Shown one piece after another: positions 11,965 through 20,586 of a stretch of DNA of 64,000 bases. The notes beneath the pieces are model-generated. The model was not told where the DNA came from and did no database searches. It worked only from the letters and a program-made list of their open reading frames with translations. Position 1 is the first letter of the stretch, and each line of letters opens with the position of its first letter. Made by a program: the position numbers and the translations under genes. The stretch is taken from assembly GCF_000420145.1 (NCBI RefSeq), contig NZ_ATUJ01000008.1:62001-126000 (forward strand), in the 5' to 3' direction. This DNA is from Paracoccus zeaxanthinifaciens ATCC 21588 (GTDB lineage Bacteria; Pseudomonadota; Alphaproteobacteria; Rhodobacterales; Rhodobacteraceae).

Positions 11965-12516
11965 TCAGGCGCGCATCAGTTCCACGTATTCGCGGATGCG
12001 CCGCTCGAAGCGCTTGTCCAGCTCGGACTTGCCCAGCTTGGCGGTCTGCAGCATCAGCCGCGCCTTCATGTTGCGCGGGCGGATCTCCAGCTCGAAGATC
12101 AACCGGGACTTGCTGCGGTTCAGCGCGACGACGGTGGCGTTGATCGTCATGTCCAGCGCCTCCGAGCGGCCCTGCATGCCGATCGCCTCGGGGCGGTCGA
12201 ACCGGTCCACCGACAGCTTCAGCTTGCGCGCCTTGCCGCGCCAGTCGAAGCCGATGCGCCAGCCCATGACGGTGCCCGGATCCTTGGCCGGGTCGATGCG
12301 CACCACGCTCGCCCCGCGAGAGATCAGCATCCTTTCCAGCGCGTCGAAGTCGCCGATGGCGGCAAACAGCTGCTCTGCAGGGATTTCCTGATCGATACGC
12401 GTGGAGAATTTCATCCGGAACAACCTGCCTGAAGTTGATGCGCCACCGGTGCCGCCGAGGCCTTCGTCCGGCTGATAGTCCAGATTGGGATGCGTGTTCA
12501 ACCAAGTCGTCAACAT
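11965..12516 (-). CDS. SRPBCC (START/Bet v1-fold) family protein
   Basis: A 183-residue protein whose core, from MKFSTRIDQEIPAEQLFAAI onward, resembles the polyketide cyclase/SRPBCC helix-grip fold that binds hydrophobic ligands. No catalytic residues can be assigned. The start at 12516 is chosen because a very strong GAGGAGGAG ribosome site sits just upstream; it adds about 34 glycine/serine-rich residues before the fold. An internal start at 12414 would give the bare domain. The function is unknown; it is probably a cytoplasmic ligand-binding protein. Confidence 0.75.
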   Translation of the reverse strand: MLTTWLNTHPNLDYQPDEGLGGTGGASTSGRLFRMKFSTRIDQEIPAEQLFAAIGDFDALERMLISRGASVVRIDPAKDPGTVMGWRIGFDWRGKARKLKLSVDRFDRPEAIGMQGRSEALDMTINATVVALNRSKSRLIFELEIRPRNMKARLMLQTAKLGKSELDKRFERRIREYVELMRA

Positions 12517-12684
12517 CGCGTCTCCTCCTCTGCGTGCATGTCGTCCCGCGTCCGTCCCCTGTCTGCAAATCTTACCCGGACTGCCCTTCATTGATGCAGT
12601 TCATCGGTACAGCCATCAACCCATGGTTGTCGCCAATGGGATAGGTTCCTGACCGGACGCGCGGCTCGACCCTTTCGCGGGGGG

Positions 12685-12713
12685 TTGCATCCGCATCGCA
12701 GCCGTCATATCTG
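12685..12713 (+). promoter_or_regulatory. Promoter of the SRP RNA gene
   Basis: TTGCAT (-35) and TATCTG (-10) separated by exactly 17 bases, placing initiation near the GCCCCGAGAGG start of the RNA. Confidence 0.65.
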
Positions 12714-12716
12714 ACG

Positions 12717-12816
12717 CCCCGAGAGGTTGGCGCGGGCAAGCGCCTCGCCAACTCGGTCAGGTCCGGAAGGAAGCAGCCGTAACGAGTCCCGTTTGGGTCG
12801 TTGTCCAGCCTCTCAC
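12717..12816 (+). ncRNA. ffs: Signal recognition particle RNA (4.5S)
   Basis: The RNA core of the bacterial SRP, which binds Ffh and targets nascent membrane proteins. The universally conserved apical domain is visible: GGTCAGGTCCGGAAGGAAGC followed by AGCCGTAACGA at about 12755-12785. The ends pair, GAGAGGTTGG (12721-12730) with CCAGCCTCTC (12805-12814), giving the roughly 100-nt single-hairpin small form. A good promoter lies just upstream. The exact 5' and 3' ends are estimates. Confidence 0.93.
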
Positions 12817-12952
12817 CCTTCAATCCATTGGCAGCCGGTCCACTTGACGCGTTTCGCGCACGATCAGTCTTGCCGCGACCTTGCCGAGGGCAGAACCGGC
12901 CGGGCATACCACACATGTAGCGTGCGACGCTTTATCCGCGGAGGCCGCGCTC

Positions 12953-12978
12953 AAGCGGCTTGTTAAGCAAGGCCGCTT
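12953..12978 (+). terminator. Hairpin between the SRP RNA and acyltransferase genes
   Basis: Arms AAGCGGC and GCCGCTT, with inner TTG/CAA pairing, form a bulged hairpin followed by TTGGG. It may be an upstream terminator or simply leader structure for the acyltransferase. Confidence 0.3.
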
Positions 12979-13041
12979 TGGGTCCTATGAAGAATGCCGG
13001 TACAGGCAGTATCTTGCCGATCGCATCAAGAGGGCTTCAGG

Positions 13042-15021
13042 TTGCAAAGTTACCGTAGGGAGATCGACGGCCTCAGGGCGGTGGCGATTCTGCCCGTCCT
13101 GCTTTTCCACTTCGATATCCCGGGCCTTTCCGGCGGTTTCGTCGGCGTGGACATCTTCTTCGTGATATCGGGCTTCTTGATCGGCGGGATCCTCTGGGAC
13201 GAGTTATGCAGGACCGGCCGCATCGACCTGATCCGTTTCTATCAGCGACGCATCCGTCGTCTTGCACCCGTCTACTTCGCGGTGATCACGGCATGTCTGA
13301 TCGTCGGCTGGGCAATCATGCTGCCCTTCGACTTCCGCGCCCTGGGCAAGGAGATCATCAGCTCCTCCGTCTATCTCTCGAACGTCTACTTCTTCACGCA
13401 GGCGGGCTATTTCGACAGTGTCGCCAAGGAAAAGATCCTGCTGCACACCTGGTCCCTGTCGGTCGAGGAGCAGTTCTACATCTTCCTGCCGCTGGTGATG
13501 ATCGTTCTGGCTTCGGTGCGGCGGTGGCTGCCCATGGTGCTGTGCCTGCTGGGGCTTGGGTCGCTGGTGGCCTGCATCCTGCTGACGCCGATCTCTCAGA
13601 CGGCGGCCTTCTACCTGTTCCCGTTCCGCGCATGGGAGCTGCTGGCCGGCGTCCTCCTTGCGATCATGGGCCACAAACGCGGGCTCAGCTGGGATCTGCA
13701 TCCCCTGCTTTCATGGGCCGGACTTGCATTGATGGCGGTGGGCATACTGACGCTTGACGCGGATCAGCGCTTTCCGGGCTGGCGGGCGCTGCTGCCGGTC
13801 GTGGGCGCGGTGCTGGTCATCGCGAACGGTCGGAATCCGAACGGCGTGAACACGTTGCTGCGCAGCCGGGCGTTGGTCTTCATCGGCCTCATCTCCTATT
13901 CGCTCTATCTGTGGCATTGGCCGCTGGCGACGCTTTGGACGTATTACTTCGGAAGCCTCGGTCCCCTTTGGCAACGGCTTGTGCTGATCATGCTGTCATT
14001 GGCCTTGGCAACGCTCAGCTGGCGGTTCATCGAAACCCCGACGCGCCGCGCGCAGCTGTCGGTTCGCGGGCTGTTTCTGGGAACCGGGCTGGCAACGGGC
14101 ACGGCGCTTGCGGCAGGCGCGGTGATTTACTTGGGCGACGGGCTGGCGCGGCGTTTCCCGCCGCAGATCCTGACGCATATCCAGGCCACGCAGGATTTCA
14201 ACCAGGACTGGCAGCGCTGCAGCGTGCCCCAGACCGGCGATCTGGCAGGGGTCGAGCTGTGCCCCATCGGCCCCGAGGGCGAGCCCCGCATCCTGATCTG
14301 GGGCGACAGCCATGTCCGCGCCTTCAAGGAAGGCCTCGAACAGGCGGCTTTCGACGGCGATGTTCCGGCCCTCGTGATCTGGCGCGCCGGGTGCCCGCCG
14401 CTTTTCGGGCTGGAGAAGACCGAGAACAGCACGACGCAAGCGCAGGATGCGGCCTGCAGCGATGCCAACCGCCGGATCCGAGACGCGCTGGAAGGGTCGG
14501 ACAGGTTCGATACCGTGCTACTTGTCGGGCGCTGGACCTACTATACCGAAGGTGCCGGTATCGGGCTTGACGCGCACAACACCATCAGCGTCACAGGCAC
14601 CGGTCAGGCTGCGCTGTCCCAATCGCAGCTGATGCAGCGCGCCATGACGGACACCGTCGCCCGCCTGCGGCAATCCGGGCGACAGGTCTTCATCCTTCGG
14701 CAGGTCCCCGAAATTCCGACATACGATTCCCGCATCGTGTCGCGCAAGCTGGCGCATTCGGGCCTTGCCGAAGCCGAAGTGGCCGAGATCGCCAGCGTGC
14801 CGCGCGCAGCGATCGCCAGCCGCAACAGCAATGCGGATGCGATGCTGACGGCATCAGGCGCGGCGCTGCTGGATCCCTGGCCGTTGGTCTGTGACGATCA
14901 GACATGCTCGGCCATGGCAGGCGGATTTGCCGGGTATTTCGACAACAATCACATCACCAACACCAACGCGATCCGACTGCGAGAGCTGTTCCTGCCTGTA
15001 TTCCGGGCCGAAGGCGGCTGA
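13042..15021 (+). CDS. Acyltransferase 3 (OafA/YrhL type) with SGNH domain
   Basis: A 659-residue inner-membrane O-acyltransferase that moves acyl groups, usually acetyl, to cell-surface glycans. The amino-terminal acyltransferase_3 domain starts with YRREIDGLRAVAILPVLLFH, followed by FVGVDIFFVISGFLI, RRIRRLAP and WSLSVEEQFY, and spans about ten helices to residue 380. The periplasmic SGNH domain has GDSH near residue 421 and a catalytic His in DNNHIT near 636. The start chosen is TTG at 13042, preceded by AAGAGGG and matching the family amino end; an ATG at 12994 would add 16 residues unlike the family. Likely target: lipopolysaccharide, O-antigen or exopolysaccharide (inference). Confidence 0.9.
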   Translation: MQSYRREIDGLRAVAILPVLLFHFDIPGLSGGFVGVDIFFVISGFLIGGILWDELCRTGRIDLIRFYQRRIRRLAPVYFAVITACLIVGWAIMLPFDFRALGKEIISSSVYLSNVYFFTQAGYFDSVAKEKILLHTWSLSVEEQFYIFLPLVMIVLASVRRWLPMVLCLLGLGSLVACILLTPISQTAAFYLFPFRAWELLAGVLLAIMGHKRGLSWDLHPLLSWAGLALMAVGILTLDADQRFPGWRALLPVVGAVLVIANGRNPNGVNTLLRSRALVFIGLISYSLYLWHWPLATLWTYYFGSLGPLWQRLVLIMLSLALATLSWRFIETPTRRAQLSVRGLFLGTGLATGTALAAGAVIYLGDGLARRFPPQILTHIQATQDFNQDWQRCSVPQTGDLAGVELCPIGPEGEPRILIWGDSHVRAFKEGLEQAAFDGDVPALVIWRAGCPPLFGLEKTENSTTQAQDAACSDANRRIRDALEGSDRFDTVLLVGRWTYYTEGAGIGLDAHNTISVTGTGQAALSQSQLMQRAMTDTVARLRQSGRQVFILRQVPEIPTYDSRIVSRKLAHSGLAEAEVAEIASVPRAAIASRNSNADAMLTASGAALLDPWPLVCDDQTCSAMAGGFAGYFDNNHITNTNAIRLRELFLPVFRAEGG

Positions 15022-15028
15022 GGCGGAC

Positions 15029-15097
15029 ATGGATCGAACTCGCATGACACCCAGATCTCCGGGCAAGACGCCCCAGAAGAAAGACCGTCGCCAATGA
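15029..15097 (+). CDS. Possible 22-residue basic peptide coupled to the SDR gene
   Basis: A short frame, MDRTRMTPRSPGKTPQKKD plus three residues, begins seven bases after the acyltransferase stop. It has GAGGCGG just upstream and ends in a TGA that overlaps the SDR start (ATGA). No homolog is recognised. It could be a translational coupler or leader, or chance. Confidence 0.3.
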   Translation: MDRTRMTPRSPGKTPQKKDRRQ

Positions 15098-15855
15098 ACG
15101 CAGAACGGCCAAAGGTTACCGTTATCACAGGCGCAAGCGCAGGCCTTGGCCGCGCACTCTGCCAACAGTTCCTGCAGCATGGCAGCGTCGTCGCCGGGAT
15201 CGCCCGGCGCGAGGCCGAACTGGCAGAGCTGGCCGCGCTTCATCCCGACAGGTTCCTGCCCGTTCCGGCCGATATCGCCGATACCGCCGCGGTCGATGCC
15301 GCATTCGACCGCATCCGAGAGGCATGCGGCCCGGTGTCCACACTGATCAACAACGCCGCCGTCCACCCCCGCCGCAGCATCCTGGACGAAACGGCGGCCA
15401 GCCTCGAACGGACGATGCAGGTCAACCTGAACGGCATGGTGGCCTGCACGGTTCAGGCATTGCGGGATATGGTGCCTGCTGGCCAGGGGCGGATCGTCAA
15501 CGTCACCAGCTATGCCGGAGATGCGCCTGCGCCCCTTTCTGCCGCCTATTCCGTGTCGAAAGGGGCGTGCCGGATCTTTACCAAATCACTGGTCGCGGAT
15601 CTGCATGCAGAGTTTCCCCATATCGTCGTCAGCGAATGGATCCCCGGCATCATGAACACCGAGATGGGGCCAGCGCACGGAATCGACCCCCGGCTTGCGG
15701 CGCGGTGGGGCTACAGGTTGGCCCAGATGAACGACCCTAGCCTTGCGGGCATCCTGTTCGAACGGGACAGCTCGGTCGCCCCGCCCAGGGGCCTGCGGCA
15801 GCGGATCAGGGAACGGCTGACAGGACGCCGCCCGACCCGGATCATGCTGGACTGA
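15094..15855 (+). CDS. Short-chain dehydrogenase/reductase
   Basis: A 253-residue NAD(P)-dependent oxidoreductase of the classical SDR family. The cofactor motif [11 protein letters not shown] is at residues 12-22, the NNAAV motif near 87, and the catalytic Tyr and Lys in [13 protein letters not shown] near 150-155, with the Ser upstream in VNVTSYAG. The carboxy tail is arginine-rich ([16 protein letters not shown]). It lies 72 bases after the acyltransferase and may be cotranscribed, suggesting a role in modifying a surface glycan or its lipid precursor. The substrate is unknown. Confidence 0.85.
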   Translation: MNAERPKVTVITGASAGLGRALCQQFLQHGSVVAGIARREAELAELAALHPDRFLPVPADIADTAAVDAAFDRIREACGPVSTLINNAAVHPRRSILDETAASLERTMQVNLNGMVACTVQALRDMVPAGQGRIVNVTSYAGDAPAPLSAAYSVSKGACRIFTKSLVADLHAEFPHIVVSEWIPGIMNTEMGPAHGIDPRLAARWGYRLAQMNDPSLAGILFERDSSVAPPRGLRQRIRERLTGRRPTRIMLD

Positions 15856-16082
15856 ATCTTCGTTTCAGGCGCGACGGAACCGGGATCTGGAAAGAAATTC
15901 CATCAGTCTGCGGATTTTGCGGAACCATGTTCCCGTCGCCGGGTTTTGCATGTCCTGCAGGCAGGCAACACGAACACCCCCATGGCGCGGCAGCCCATTT
16001 CACAGTGATCCAGTACCCCGTTCCGCTGAACGACCCTCCGGGCCGCCTGCCTGCAGCAGACCTTCCGAGACAGGACCAAGAC

Positions 16083-17084
16083 ATGATCAAGGCATATGCC
16101 GCGCAGGAAGCGCATGGTGAATTCGCACCTTTCGAATACGACCCCGGCCCGCTCGGGGCACATGACGTCGAGATCTCGGTCGCACATTGCGGGGTCTGCC
16201 ACAGCGACCTGTCCATGTGGGAGAACGAGTGGGGCATCGCGTCCTTTCCCTTCGTCGGCGGCCACGAGGTCGCGGGCACGATCGCGGCGGTAGGATCGCA
16301 TGTGACGGGGCTGAAGGTCGGCGACCGCGTGGGCCTGGGATGGCAGTCGGGTTACTGCAACCACTGCATGCAGTGCCTTGGCGGCAACCAGAACCTGTGC
16401 CCAGACCAGCAGCCGACGATCATCGGCCATCACGGCGGCTTTGCCGATCGCGTCCGCGCGCAGGAAACCGCCGTCATCCGCATTCCCGACCAGATGGAGC
16501 TGCGCGACGCGGGCCCGCTTCTGTGCGGCGGCATCACCGTCTTCAATCCCTTCGTGCAGTTCGGCATCCGCCCGACCGACCATGTCGCGGTCATCGGCAT
16601 CGGGGGGCTTGGGCATCTTGCGCTGCAATTCGCCCGCGCATGGGGCTGCGAGGTCACGGCCTTCACCAGCGAATCGAAGATGGACGAGGCCCGCGAGATG
16701 GGCGCCCATCACTGCGTCAATTCGCGTGACGCCGACGCGATCGCGGGTGCCAAGGGGCGCTTCGACCTGGTGCTGTCCACGGTCGCGGTCAAGATGGACT
16801 GGAACGCCATCATGGAGACGCTGAAGCCGCAGGGCCGCCTGCACATGGTCGGCATCACGCCCGAGCCTCTGGATGTCGGGGCCTTCCCGCTGGTCGCCGG
16901 TCAACGCAGCATCTCGGGCTCGCCCGTCGGTGCGCCCGCGACGCTGAACACGATGATGGAATTCGCCGCGCGCCACGGGATCAGCCCCGTGACCGAGCAT
17001 TTCCCGATGTCGCGCATCAACGACGCCTTTGCCCATCTTGGCGCCGGCAAGGCACGGTACCGGATCGTGCTGGACAACGCCTGA
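16083..17084 (+). CDS. Zinc-dependent alcohol dehydrogenase, CAD/YahK type
   Basis: A 333-residue medium-chain dehydrogenase that interconverts alcohols and aldehydes with NADP(H). Catalytic zinc ligands are in HCGVCHSDL (Cys) and GGHEVAG (His-Glu). The structural zinc cysteines are in [17 protein letters not shown], and the Rossmann motif is [14 protein letters not shown]. This combination is that of cinnamyl-alcohol-dehydrogenase-like YahK/AdhC proteins. The start at 16083 has AGGA upstream; an earlier ATG at 15927 would add 52 residues without homology. It stands alone, with a hairpin after it. Confidence 0.9.
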   Translation: MIKAYAAQEAHGEFAPFEYDPGPLGAHDVEISVAHCGVCHSDLSMWENEWGIASFPFVGGHEVAGTIAAVGSHVTGLKVGDRVGLGWQSGYCNHCMQCLGGNQNLCPDQQPTIIGHHGGFADRVRAQETAVIRIPDQMELRDAGPLLCGGITVFNPFVQFGIRPTDHVAVIGIGGLGHLALQFARAWGCEVTAFTSESKMDEAREMGAHHCVNSRDADAIAGAKGRFDLVLSTVAVKMDWNAIMETLKPQGRLHMVGITPEPLDVGAFPLVAGQRSISGSPVGAPATLNTMMEFAARHGISPVTEHFPMSRINDAFAHLGAGKARYRIVLDNA

Positions 17085-17105
17085 TCGCGGCCAAGTCTGA
17101 CAATC

Positions 17106-17136
17106 GCGGGGGCCGCAGATCGGTTGTGGCCCCCGC
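17106..17136 (+). terminator. Hairpin after the alcohol dehydrogenase gene
   Basis: GCGGGGGCC pairs with GGCCCCCGC across a 13-base loop, 22 bases past the stop. There is no T-run, so it is a weaker terminator candidate. Confidence 0.45.
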
Positions 17137-17173
17137 CGCCCTTGGCTAAGGTGGCGCGACGCCCGAGGGAGCC

Positions 17174-18961
17174 ATGACGGACAGCAAAGCAGCATACCAG
17201 GTTCTGGCCCGCAAGTACCGGCCCGAGACCTTCGCGGACCTCGTGGGTCAGGACGCGATGGTCCGCACCCTGAAGAACGCATTCGCCGCCGATCGCATCG
17301 CGCAGGCCTTCATCATGACCGGCATCCGCGGGACCGGCAAGACGACGACCGCGCGCATCATCGCCAAAGGCATGAACTGCATCGGCCCCGACGGCACGGG
17401 CGGTCCGACGACCGAACCCTGCGGGGTCTGCGAACATTGCACGGCCATCAGCGAAGGCCGCCATGTCGACGTGATGGAGATGGACGCCGCATCCCGCACC
17501 GGCGTCGGCGACATCCGCGAGATCATCGAGAGCGTGCATTACCGGGCGGCCAGCGCGCGCTACAAGATCTATATCATCGACGAGGTTCACATGCTGTCCA
17601 CCAGCGCATTCAACGCGCTGCTGAAGACGCTGGAGGAACCGCCCCCCCATGTGAAGTTCATCTTCGCCACGACCGAGATCCGCAAGGTGCCGGTCACGGT
17701 GCTGTCGCGCTGCCAGCGCTTCGATCTGCGCCGGATCGAGCCCGAGGTGATGATCGCGCTGCTGAAGCGCATCGCGGATGCCGAGGGTGCACAGATCGCC
17801 GATGACGCGCTGGCGCTGATCACGCGGGCGGCCGAAGGATCGGCCCGCGATGCGACCAGCCTTCTGGATCAGTCGATCAGCCACGGTGCGGGCGAGACGA
17901 CCGCCGAACAGGTCCGCGCGATGCTGGGCCTTGCCGATCGCGGGCGGGTCATCGACCTGTTCGACATGATCCTGCGCGGCGATGCGGCGGCGGCGCTGAC
18001 GGAACTGCAATCGCAATATGCCGACGGCGCGGACCCCGTGGCCGTGCTGCGTGACCTAGCCGAGATCACGCACTGGATCTCGGTCGCGAAGATCACGCCC
18101 GACGCGCTGGAGGATCCGACCGTTTCCCCCGAGGAACGCAGCCGCGGCAAGGCGCTGTCGGACCAGCTGGCGATGCGTGTGCTGTCGCGCCTGTGGCAGA
18201 TGCTGCTCAAGGCGCTCGAAGAGGTCTCGACCGCGCCGAACGCGATGATGGCGGCGGAAATGGCGATTATCCGGCTGACCCATGTCGCCGACCTGCCCGA
18301 CCCCGAGGCGCTGATCCGCCGCGTGCAGCAGGCGCAGAACGCGGGCGAATTCGCGCGCGGACCTTCGGTGGCGGGCGCGCAGGCGACCCAAGCCCCGCAG
18401 GCCGTGCGCCGCGCCCGCCCTGCACCCGTCGCGCAGGCGCACGGGAACGCGGCGACGGCGCTTGCCGTGGCACCGCATCTGGTCGAGAGCTTTCCGGATT
18501 TCGAAAGCGTCGTGGATCTGATCGCACGCATGCGCGACATGACGCTGCTGGTGATGGTCGAACGCCACGTGGCCCTGGTCCGCTACAGCCCCGGCCGGAT
18601 CGAGTTCGAGCCCCGCGACAACCCGCCCGCCGATTTCGCCCAACGCCTGGCCGAGCGCCTGCGCGGCTGGACCGGCGGGCAGCGTTGGGCCGTGACGATC
18701 GCCAATGGCGGCGGCGCGCCCACCATCGCCGAGGCACGCGAGGCCGAGGCCCGCGCCGCCCGCGAACGCGCGCTGGAGCTGCCCATCGTCCAGCAGGTGA
18801 TGGCGGCCTTTCCCGGCGCGAAGCTGACCGACGTGAAACGCGTGGCCCCTGCCCCGACCGAGATCGCGGTTGAGGCCGATGGCGCGACCAATCCCCATGA
18901 CAGCGGCACCGGCCCCGTGGCCGAGGTCGACGAATGGGACCCCTTCGAAGACGAGGACTGA
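17174..18961 (+). CDS. dnaX: DNA polymerase III subunit gamma/tau
   Basis: A 595-residue clamp-loader ATPase that loads the beta sliding clamp and links the polymerase cores. Walker A is GTGKTT near residue 54, followed by a zinc module (MNC...CGVCEHC), DEVHMLS (Walker B) near 137, and the SRC sensor in VTVLSRCQRFDLRRI. Domain III and an Ala/Pro-rich linker lead into a tau-type carboxy domain. No A-rich slippery sequence was seen, so a shorter gamma form by programmed frameshift is not indicated. It leads the conserved dnaX-ybaB-recR cluster. Confidence 0.96.
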   Translation: MTDSKAAYQVLARKYRPETFADLVGQDAMVRTLKNAFAADRIAQAFIMTGIRGTGKTTTARIIAKGMNCIGPDGTGGPTTEPCGVCEHCTAISEGRHVDVMEMDAASRTGVGDIREIIESVHYRAASARYKIYIIDEVHMLSTSAFNALLKTLEEPPPHVKFIFATTEIRKVPVTVLSRCQRFDLRRIEPEVMIALLKRIADAEGAQIADDALALITRAAEGSARDATSLLDQSISHGAGETTAEQVRAMLGLADRGRVIDLFDMILRGDAAAALTELQSQYADGADPVAVLRDLAEITHWISVAKITPDALEDPTVSPEERSRGKALSDQLAMRVLSRLWQMLLKALEEVSTAPNAMMAAEMAIIRLTHVADLPDPEALIRRVQQAQNAGEFARGPSVAGAQATQAPQAVRRARPAPVAQAHGNAATALAVAPHLVESFPDFESVVDLIARMRDMTLLVMVERHVALVRYSPGRIEFEPRDNPPADFAQRLAERLRGWTGGQRWAVTIANGGGAPTIAEAREAEARAARERALELPIVQQVMAAFPGAKLTDVKRVAPAPTEIAVEADGATNPHDSGTGPVAEVDEWDPFEDED

Positions 18962-18964
18962 GAC

Positions 18965-19309
18965 ATGATCAAGGGTTTGGGCGGACTTGGCGACATGGCC
19001 AAGATGATGAAGACCGCCAAGGAAATGCAGGAACGCATGACCCAGATGCAGGAGGAGATGGCCAACATCACCGTGACCGGCGAATCCGGTGCGGGGCTGG
19101 TCAAGGCCACCTGCTCGGCCAAGGGAGAGCTGAAGTCGCTGGACATCGACCCCTCGATCTTCGTGCCCTCGGAAAAGGAGGTGGTCGAGGACCTGATCCT
19201 GGCCGCCGTCAAGGAGGCGCAGCGCCTGGCCGAGGACAAGATGCAGTCGGAAATGTCGCGCATGGCCGAAAGCCTCGGGCTGCCGGCGGGCATGAAGCCC
19301 CCGTTCTGA
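18965..19309 (+). CDS. YbaB/EbfC nucleoid-associated protein
   Basis: A 114-residue DNA-binding protein that forms a tweezer-shaped dimer. It begins [20 protein letters not shown], with the coiled helix and then the [21 protein letters not shown] core. It starts three bases after the dnaX stop and seven bases before recR, the usual arrangement, in which it is thought to help recombination and repair. Confidence 0.95.
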   Translation: MIKGLGGLGDMAKMMKTAKEMQERMTQMQEEMANITVTGESGAGLVKATCSAKGELKSLDIDPSIFVPSEKEVVEDLILAAVKEAQRLAEDKMQSEMSRMAESLGLPAGMKPPF

Positions 19310-19316
19310 TCTGCGG

Positions 19317-19916
19317 ATGAAAGGCGGTGGCGACGATATCCAGGCGCTGATCACGCTGATGGCACGTCTGCCGGGGCTTGGCCCCCGGTCGGCGCGCCGC
19401 ATCGTGCTGTCGCTGATCCGCAGGCGGGACACGCAGATGGTCCAGCTGGCGCAGCTTCTGGACCGCGTCGCCGTCAATTCCCGCGAATGCCTGTCCTGCG
19501 GCAATGTCACCGACCGCGACATCTGCCCCATCTGCGCCGATCCCGCCCGCGCCACGGGCGAGATCTGCGTGGTCGAGGACGTGGCCGACCTATGGGCGCT
19601 GGAACGCGGGCGCGCCTTTCGCGGCCGCTATCACGTTCTTGGCGGCACGCTGTCGGCCCTGGACGAGATCGGCCCCGAGGATCTGGGCATCCCGCGCCTG
19701 ATATCGCGCATCCACGAGGATGGCGTGACCGAGGTGATCCTCGCGCTGAACGCGACCGTGGACGGGCAGACGACCGCCCATTACATCGCCGACGCGCTGG
19801 AGGGGTCGGAGGTCGCCGTGACCGGGCTTGCCCAGGGCGTGCCCATCGGGGGCGAGCTGGACTACCTGGACGACGGGACGATCAGCGCGGCATTGCGCGC
19901 ACGCAGGCGCCTGTGA
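19317..19916 (+). CDS. recR: Recombination protein RecR
   Basis: A 199-residue component of the RecFOR pathway that helps load RecA at gaps. Visible are the helix-hairpin-helix [18 protein letters not shown], the C4 zinc finger CLSCGN...CPIC near residues 58-75, and the Toprim domain from [14 protein letters not shown], ending in the Walker-like [15 protein letters not shown]. Length is normal. It is last in the dnaX cluster, followed by a bidirectional terminator. Confidence 0.96.
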   Translation: MKGGGDDIQALITLMARLPGLGPRSARRIVLSLIRRRDTQMVQLAQLLDRVAVNSRECLSCGNVTDRDICPICADPARATGEICVVEDVADLWALERGRAFRGRYHVLGGTLSALDEIGPEDLGIPRLISRIHEDGVTEVILALNATVDGQTTAHYIADALEGSEVAVTGLAQGVPIGGELDYLDDGTISAALRARRRL

Positions 19917-19921
19917 CGAAG

Positions 19922-19949
19922 AAGGGCCGCCCCACCGGGCGGCCCCTTT
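19922..19949. terminator. Bidirectional terminator between recR and hsp20
   Basis: GGGCCGCCC / GGGCGGCCC with a four-base loop, flanked by AAG on the left and a C plus TTT on the right, so it can serve both converging genes. Confidence 0.75.
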
Positions 19950-19959
19950 CATTCGCGGA

Positions 19960-20415
19960 TCAGGCGTCCAGCTTCTCGACCCTCGGGGTCTCCTTCGAGA
20001 TCTCGATGCGGCGCGGCTTCAGCGCCTCGGGGATCTCGCGGACCAGATCGACATGCAGCATGCCGTCGACATGGCTTGCGCCCTGCACGCGCACATGGTC
20101 CGCCAGCGTGAACTTGCGCTCGAAGGCGCGGGTCGCGATGCCGCGATGCAGGAAGGTGCGGGCCTCGTCCTCTTCGGCCTTGCGGGCCGAGACGATGACG
20201 GCGCCGTCGCGCATCTCGACGTTCAGGTCGTCGGCTGCGAATCCTGCCACGGCGATCGAGATGCGATAGGCGTTCTCGCCCGTCTTCTCGATGTTGTAGG
20301 GGGGATAGGTGGGGGCGGACACGTCGGCGCTGAGCGCGCGGTCCATCACGTCGGCCAGCCGGTCGAAACCGATCGAGGCACGGTAGAGCGGCGTGAGATC
20401 GAAATTGCTACGCAT
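19960..20415 (-). CDS. Small heat-shock protein, Hsp20/IbpA family
   Basis: A 151-residue cytoplasmic holdase chaperone. It begins MRSNFDLTPLYRASIGFDRL and has the alpha-crystallin domain from YPPYNIEKTGENAYRISIAV to about residue 130, ending in a basic tail. The start at 20415 is supported by AAGGA ten bases upstream and by the family amino end; an upstream start at 20469 would lie within the regulatory leader. Regulation is clear from sequence: an RpoH-like promoter at 20509-20536 and a ROSE-like leader that hides the ribosome site. Confidence 0.92.
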   Translation of the reverse strand: MRSNFDLTPLYRASIGFDRLADVMDRALSADVSAPTYPPYNIEKTGENAYRISIAVAGFAADDLNVEMRDGAVIVSARKAEEDEARTFLHRGIATRAFERKFTLADHVRVQGASHVDGMLHVDLVREIPEALKPRRIEISKETPRVEKLDA

Positions 20416-20502
20416 TGTGGTCACATCCTTGTTCAAGCGATGATCGTGATGCTTCCCGTCTTCGGGCAAGCGGTCGTGCCGACGCCGTCATGGCCGCCGG
20501 TT
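20416..20502 (-). promoter_or_regulatory. ROSE-like RNA thermometer in the hsp20 leader
   Basis: On the minus strand the last part of the leader reads CATCGCTT-GAAC-AAGGATG (20442 to 20424). CATC pairs with GATG and CTT with AAG, leaving one bulged G, and the AAGGA ribosome site is buried in the stem. The 5' arm contains UCGCU, matching the ROSE signature U[U/C]GCU. A second hairpin with CCCG-AAGA-CGGG lies upstream (about 20452-20470). Such elements melt on heat shock and open translation of hsp20. The folding was judged by eye. Confidence 0.65.
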
Positions 20503-20508
20503 CAATTG

Positions 20509-20536
20509 ATCTAGGATCGCCGCGCGGCGCTTCAAG
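20509..20536 (-). promoter_or_regulatory. RpoH (sigma-32) type promoter for hsp20
   Basis: CTTGAA, 16 bases, CTAGAT on the minus strand, close to the alphaproteobacterial heat-shock consensus (CTTGAA ... CTATAT). It implies a leader of about 85 nt before hsp20. Confidence 0.6.
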
Positions 20537-20586
20537 ACCCGTTTCGGGGTCTTTCGCAGGATCGAAACCCGACCTAGTGTCGCGTG

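Noticed and set aside
17174..18961. Programmed frameshift in dnaX to make gamma
   Set aside because: No A-rich slippery heptamer with a downstream stem was seen.
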